The translations under genes were made by a program, and so were the position numbers. Below are positions 58,776 to 64,000 of a stretch of 64,000 nt of DNA, piece by piece. How positions within the stretch are numbered: position 1 is the stretch's first letter; each line of letters begins with the position of its first letter. The notes beneath the pieces were generated by a model that searched no databases, was not told where the DNA came from, and saw only the letters and a program-made list of their open reading frames with translations. Source of the stretch: Bubalus kerabau (lineage: Eukaryota; Chordata; Mammalia; Artiodactyla; Bovidae); the NCBI RefSeq assembly GCF_029407905.1, contig NW_026577902.1:1116001-1180000 (forward strand), read 5' to 3'.

Positions 58776-61700
58776 ATGGCAATGGGATCATACTTATCAG
58801 TAATTACCTTAAACGTAAATGGGTTGAATGCTCCAACCAAAAGACAAAGACTGGCTGAATGGATACAAAAACAAGACCCCTACATATGTTGTCTACAAGA
58901 GACCCACCTCAAAACAGGGGATACATACAGACTGAAAGTGAAGGGCTGGAAAAAGATTTTCCATGCAAATAGGGACCAAAAGAAAGCAGGAGTAGCGATA
59001 CTCATGTCAGATAAAATAGACTTTAAAACAAAGGCTGTGAAAAGAGACAAAGAAGGTCACTACATAATGATCAAAGGATCAATCCAAGAAGAAGATATAA
59101 CAATTATAAATATATATGCACCCAACGTGGGAGCACCACAGTATGTAAGACAAATGCTAACAAGTATGAAAGGAGAAATTAACACTAACACAATAATAGT
59201 TGGAGATTTTAATACCCCACTCACACCTATGGATAGATCAACTAAACAGAAATTTAACAAGGAAACACAAACTTTAAATGATACAATAGACCAGTTAGAC
59301 CTAATTGATATCTATAGGACAATTCATCCCAAAACAATGAATTTCAACTTTTTCTAAAGTGCACATGGAACCTTCTCCAGGATAGATCACATCCTGGGCC
59401 ATAAAGCTAGCATTGGTAAATTCGAAAAAATAGAAATCATTCCAAGCATCTTTTCTGACCACAATGCAGTAAGATTAGATCTCAATTACAGGAGAAAAAC
59501 TATTAAAAATTCCAACATATGGAGGCTGAACAACACGCTGCTGAATAACCAACAAATCACAGAAGAAATCAAAAAAGAAATCAAAATTTGCATAGAAACG
59601 GATGAAAATGAAAACACAACAACCCAAAACTTGTGGGACACGGTAAAAGCAGTCCTAAGGGGAAAGTTCATAGCAATACAGGCACACCTCAAGAAACAAG
59701 AAAAAAGTCAAATAAATAAACTAACTCTACACCTAAAGCAACTAGAAAAGGAAGAAATGAAGAACCCCAGGGTTAGTAGAAGGAAAGAAATCTTAAAAAT
59801 TAGAGCAGAAATAAATGCAAAAGAAACAAAAGAGACCATAGCAAAAATCAACAAAACCAAAAGCTGGTTCTTTGAAACGATAAATAAAATTGACAAACCA
59901 TTAGCCAGACTCATCAAGAAACAAAGGGAGAAAAATCAAATCAATAAAATTAGAAATGAAAATGGAGAGATCACAACAGAAAACACAGAAATACAAAGGA
60001 TCATAAGAGACTACTATCAACAATTATATGCCAATAAAATGGACAACGTGGAAGAAATGGACAAATTCTTAGAAAAGTACAACTTTCCAAAACTGGACCA
60101 GGGAAGAAATAGAAAATCTTAACAGACCCATCACAAGCACGGAAATGGAAACTGTAACCAAAAATCTTCCAGCCAACAAAAGCCCAGGTCCAGATGGCTT
60201 CACAGCTGAATTCTACCAAAAATTTAGAGAAGAGCTAACACCTATCCTGCTCAAACTTTTCCAGAAAATTGCAGAGGAAGGTAAACTTCCAAACTCATTC
60301 TATGAGGCCACCATCAGCCTAATACCAAAACCTGACAAAGATCCCACAAAAAAAGAAAACTACAGGCCAATATCACTGATGACATAGATGCAAAAATCCT
60401 TAACAAAATTCTAGCAATCAGAATCCAACAACACATTAAAAAGATCCTACACCATGACCAAGTGGGCTTTATCCCAGGGATGCAAGGATTCTTCAATATC
60501 CGCAAATCAATCAATGTAATACACCACCTTAACAAATTGAAAAATAAAAACCATATGATTTTCTCAATAGATGCAGAGAAAGCCTTTGACAAAATTCAAC
60601 ATCCATTTATGATAAAAAATCTCCAGAAAGCAGGAATAGAAGGAATATACCTCAACATAATAAAAGCTATATATGACAAACCCACAGCAAACATTATCCT
60701 CAATGGTGAAAAATTGAAAGCATTTCCTCTAAAGTCAGGAACAAGACAAGGGTGCCCACTTTCACCATTACTATTCAACATAGCTTTGGAAGTTTTGGCC
60801 ACAGCAATCAGAGCAGAAAAAGAAACAAAAGGAATCCAAATTGGAAAAGAAGAAGTAAAACTCTCACTGTTTGCAGATGACATGATCCTCTACATAGAAA
60901 ACCCTAAAGACTCCACCAGAAAATTACTAGAACTAGCCAATGACTATAGTAAAGTTGCAGGATATAAAATCAACACACAGAAATCCCTTGAATTCCTATA
61001 CACTAATAATGAGAAAACAGAAAGAGAAATTAAGGAAACAATTTCATTCACCATTGCAACGGAAAGAATAAAATACTTAGGAATATACCTACCTAAAGAA
61101 ATTAAAGACCTATATATAGAAAACTATAAAACACTGGTGAAAGAAATCAAAGAGGACACTAATAGGTGGAGAAATATACCATGTTCATGGATTGGAAGAA
61201 TCAATATAGTGAAAATGAGTATACTACCCAAGGCAATTTATAGATTCAATGCAATCCCTATCAAGCTACCAACAGTATTCTTCACAGAGCTAGAACAAAT
61301 AATTTCACAATTTGTATGGAAATACAAAAAACCTCGAATAGCCAAAGCAATCTTGAGAAAGAAGAATGGAACTGGAGGAATCAACCTACCTGATTTCAGG
61401 CTCCGCTACAAAGCCACAGTTATCAAGACAGTATGGTACTGGCACAAAGACAGAAATATAGATTAGTGGAACAAAATAGAAAGCCCAGAGATAAATCCAC
61501 ACACATATGGACACCTTATCTTTGACAAAGGAGGCAAAAATATACAATGGATTAAAGACAATCTCTTTAACAAGTGGTGCTGGGAAATCTGGTCAACCAC
61601 TTGTAAAAGAATGAAACTAGAACACTTTCTAACACAATACACAAAAATAAACTCAAAATGGATTAAAGATCTAAACGTAAGACCAGAAACTATAAAACTC

Positions 61701-62734
61701 CTAGAGGAGAACATAGGCAAAACACTCTCTGAAATACATCACAGCAGGATCCTCTATGACCCACCTCCCAGAATACTGGAAATAAAAACAAAAATAAACA
61801 AATGGGACCTAATTAACCTTAAAAGCTTCTGCACATCAAAGCAAACTATTAGCAAGGTGAAAAGACAGCCTTCGGAATGGGAGAAAATAATAGGAAATGA
61901 AGCAACTGACAAACAACTAATCTCAAAAATATACAAGCAACACCTACAGCTCAACTCCAGAAAAATAAATGACCCAATCAAAAAATGGGCCAAAGAAATA
62001 AATAGACATTTCTCCAAAGAAGACATACAGATGGCTAACAAACACATGAAAAGATGCTCAAAATCACTCATTATCATAGAAATGCAAATCAAAACCACTA
62101 TGAGGTACCATTTCACGCCAGTCAGAATGGCTGCAATCCAAAAGTCTACAAATAATAAATGCTGGAGAGGGTGTGGAGAAAAGGGAACCCTCTTACACTG
62201 TTGGTGGGAATGCAAACTAGTACAGCCACTATGGAGAACAGTGTGGAGATTCCTTAAACAACTGGAAATAGAACTGCCTTATGATCCAGCAATCCCACTG
62301 CTGGGCATACACACTGAGGAAACCAGAAGGGAAAGAGACACGTGTACCCCAATGTTCATCACAGCACTGTTTCTAATAGCCAGGACATGGAAGCAACCTA
62401 GATGTCCATCAGCAGATGAATGGATAAGAAAGCTGTGGTACATATACACAATGGAGTATTACTCCGCCATTAAAAAGAATAGAATGAATCAGTTCTAATG
62501 AGGTGGATGAAACTGCAGCCTATTATACAGAGTGAAGTAAGCCAGAAAGAAAAACACCAATACAGTATACTAACGCATATATATGGAACTTTGAAAGACG
62601 GTAACAATAACCCTGAGTACGAGACAGCAAAAGAGACACTGAGGTATAGAAGAGTCTTATGGACTCTGTGGGAGAGGGAGAAGGTGGGAAGATTTGGGAG
62701 AATGGCATTGAAATATGTAAAATATCATGTATGA
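58776..62734 (+). pseudogene. L1 ORF2 pseudogene, copy B
   Basis: Endonuclease from 58776, reverse transcriptase with FADD at 60870-60881, Cys/His motif starting near 62160. Stops or frame breaks at 59355, near 60100, near 60383, at 61464 and near 62498, all as in copy A. Frame reads to 62734 because the usual stop after HIYG is lost. Not functional. Confidence 0.92.
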
Positions 62735-62942
62735 AAAGAGTTGCCAGTCCAGGTTTGATGCATGACACTGGATGCTTGGGGCTAGTGCTCTGGGACGACC
62801 CAGAGGGATGCTATGGGGGGGGAGGAGGGAGGAGGGTTCAGGATGGGGAGCACATGTATACCTGAGGCGGATTCATTTTGATATTTGGAAAAACTAATAC
62901 AATTATGTAAAGTTTAAAAATAAAATAAAATTAAAAAAAAAA
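62735..62942 (+). other. L1 3' UTR and A-tail, copy B
   Basis: Same G-rich stretch (near 62815), AT-rich end and terminal A-run (62933-62942) as copy A. Confidence 0.85.
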
Positions 62943-62948
62943 TCCACA
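62943..62948 (+). repeat. L1 target-site duplication, right (copy B)
   Basis: TCCACA, matching 54762-54767. Confidence 0.75.
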
Positions 62949-64000
62949 GGAGGCTTGACTCCCTTTAGGCCACTCAGTGGTCTCCAAGAAATACCCGTCG
63001 GGACTCGAGAGCAGAGCAGAGTCCTTTCCTTCCTCTCGAGATAAGGCCTGACTCCTCGGGTGCGTCTAAAATGCAACCCCGAGATCTCTGTCGCCCCTGA
63101 AGAGGAACATTAGGTCCCGGACACAAGCTTAGATGATGTCTCTTTTGCCCTGAAGTGACTCGAGAGCAATCCCTAGCTCTCTCTCGCAACTCTAATGGAA
63201 GATTGGACTTCCCTGGGCCAACACAAGAGGAAGCCTGAATTCCCCATCATAACTCGAGAATCCCGCCGAAACTCGAGAAAAACCACATGGTTACCCCGTC
63301 ATCGCAAGATGAGGCCCTTGCCCGCTACAGCGTCTAAAGAGAAGTCCCAGGTTTCTTCTTGAAGTGTTTTCACACTTCAAGTGTGAAAACTTGGCACCCT
63401 TGATGCGATTCCAAAAGTTCCCCAACACCCTGGTCTCTCTCGAGGGGAACACCGAGGTTCCCAGTACGACTTCATCTGAGCCACTTCTCCCCTCCTGATT
63501 GCGACTGGAGGGTCGACTCCCGTGTTTTGTCTGGAAGGGGTTCCCAACCTTCCCGGCGCACCTCAGGATGAGGCCGGTCTAACGACAATATTTGAGACGT
63601 AGCTTCATGGGTGGTAACACATGCTGAAAGACCCCGATTCCCCGGTCCGCTCTTGATAAGAACCCGATGCCCGGACACCTCTTCAAAGGCAACCCTGTGG
63701 AAGAAGGCACAACACGAAGGGGCACTGACACCCTCGTGCATCGTCCGGAAAAACCCGCAGATTCCAAACACAGTTCGACAAGTTGCCTGTCACCCCATGA
63801 ATAACTCAAGAGGCAAGCGGAGTTCCATTCCTCCTTACAAGACGAGGCATGACTCTCCTGTCCTAACTCTGCAGGGACCCTGCGATCAGAGTCAGAAATG
63901 GAGATGAACCTTGAGGTTCCTGCCTCCACTCGAGATGAGGCCCTCTTCTATTGCACCAAACCCAGTGGAGTCCCGAGAGGGCCCTCCCAACTCCAGGGTA
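62949..64000. repeat. Satellite array after second L1
   Basis: Right part of monomer 27 (62949-63284) and a partial monomer 28 (63285-64000), homologous to 27650-28701. Runs off the window. No genes. Confidence 0.9.
63366..63390. repeat. Perfect 12-bp-arm palindrome, copy B
   Basis: Same inverted repeat as 28067-28091, showing that it predates the long duplication. Confidence 0.9.

Larger units (their letters stand above)
54768..62942 (+). mobile_element. LINE-1 (bovine L1_BT-like), full length, inactive, copy B
   Basis: 8,175 bp. Duplicate of 19477-27643 with about 1% difference in sampled coding parts. Same satellite position, same duplicated target and same inactivating lesions, so it is a passenger of the block duplication. 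Confidence 0.95.
36958..64000. repeat. Higher-order repeat unit, copy B (runs off window)
   Basis: Second copy of the long unit. It contains the L1 at 54768-62942 at the same satellite base as in copy A. It lacks the monomer corresponding to ~5.5-6.9 kb of copy A and carries different monomers at 46.07-50.13 kb. It is still homologous to copy A (28701) at the window end, so a second retrovirus copy would be expected near 65.35 kb if the retrovirus belongs to the unit. Confidence 0.88.

Noticed and set aside
54768..62942. Second, independent L1 insertion
   Set aside because: Same insertion base, same target duplication and the same lesions as the first. Duplication of the block explains it without a second event.
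1..64000. CENP-B box in the satellite
   Set aside because: By eye I found no site fitting TTCGnnnnAnnCGGG on either strand. A pattern search would settle this, so it is not claimed.
1..64000. tRNA, rRNA or other structural RNA genes
   Set aside because: No tRNA-like or rRNA-like stretch was recognised. The tRNA-related word at 35617-35634 is a retroviral primer site.
1..64000. A new defence, toxin or biosynthetic system
   Set aside because: Nothing beyond satellite, L1 and a defective retrovirus can be supported. No intact gene is present to form such a system.

Overview
The window looks like pericentromeric heterochromatin from a bovid genome, most likely cattle or a close relative. No intact protein-coding or RNA gene is visible. 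Nearly all of it is a tandem array of a ~1,400-bp satellite monomer. Each monomer is rich in CTCGAG hexamers, usually carries a CACGTG box and often EcoRI sites (GAATTC), which fits the bovine satellite I (density 1.715, ~1.4 kb) family. The name comes from recalled family knowledge and was not searched.

Layout: satellite 1-19476; a full-length but dead LINE-1 of bovine type (L1_BT-like), + strand, 19477-27643; satellite 27650-30055; a defective class II (betaretrovirus/ERVK-like) endogenous retrovirus on the - strand, 30056-36939; satellite 36940-54767; a second copy of the same LINE-1, 54768-62942; satellite 62949-64000.

The right half repeats the left half. Positions ~275-30055 and ~36960-64000 are two copies of one long unit, so this is a higher-order repeat of ~35-37 kb that carries the L1 along. 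The offset is ~36.69 kb at the left and ~35.30 kb after the right copy loses exactly one monomer. The two L1s sit at the same target base in the same monomer and share every inactivating lesion I could find, so the L1 died before the block was duplicated. Inside the array there are footprints of unequal exchange: a 120-bp duplication at a junction of two monomer classes, a ~433-bp duplication inside one monomer, a one-monomer indel, and a ~4.1-kb block where the copies carry different monomers in the same phase.

The retrovirus has both LTRs (~6% diverged over ~313 sampled bases), a tRNA-Lys-like primer site, a polypurine tract, a gag matrix region, a broken dUTPase-protease and most of the env transmembrane subunit. 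Capsid, nucleocapsid, polymerase and most of the env surface region are missing. In their place are an AT-rich stretch (32695-33384) and a CpG-rich stretch (32141-32516) that looks like a captured cellular 5' exon with a leader-like hydrophobic segment.

The many long open frames in the satellite, on both strands, are a by-product of a GC-rich repeat with few stop codons and are not annotated as genes. I found no convincing new molecular system. The retroviral capture and the history of the higher-order repeat are the parts most worth a second look.
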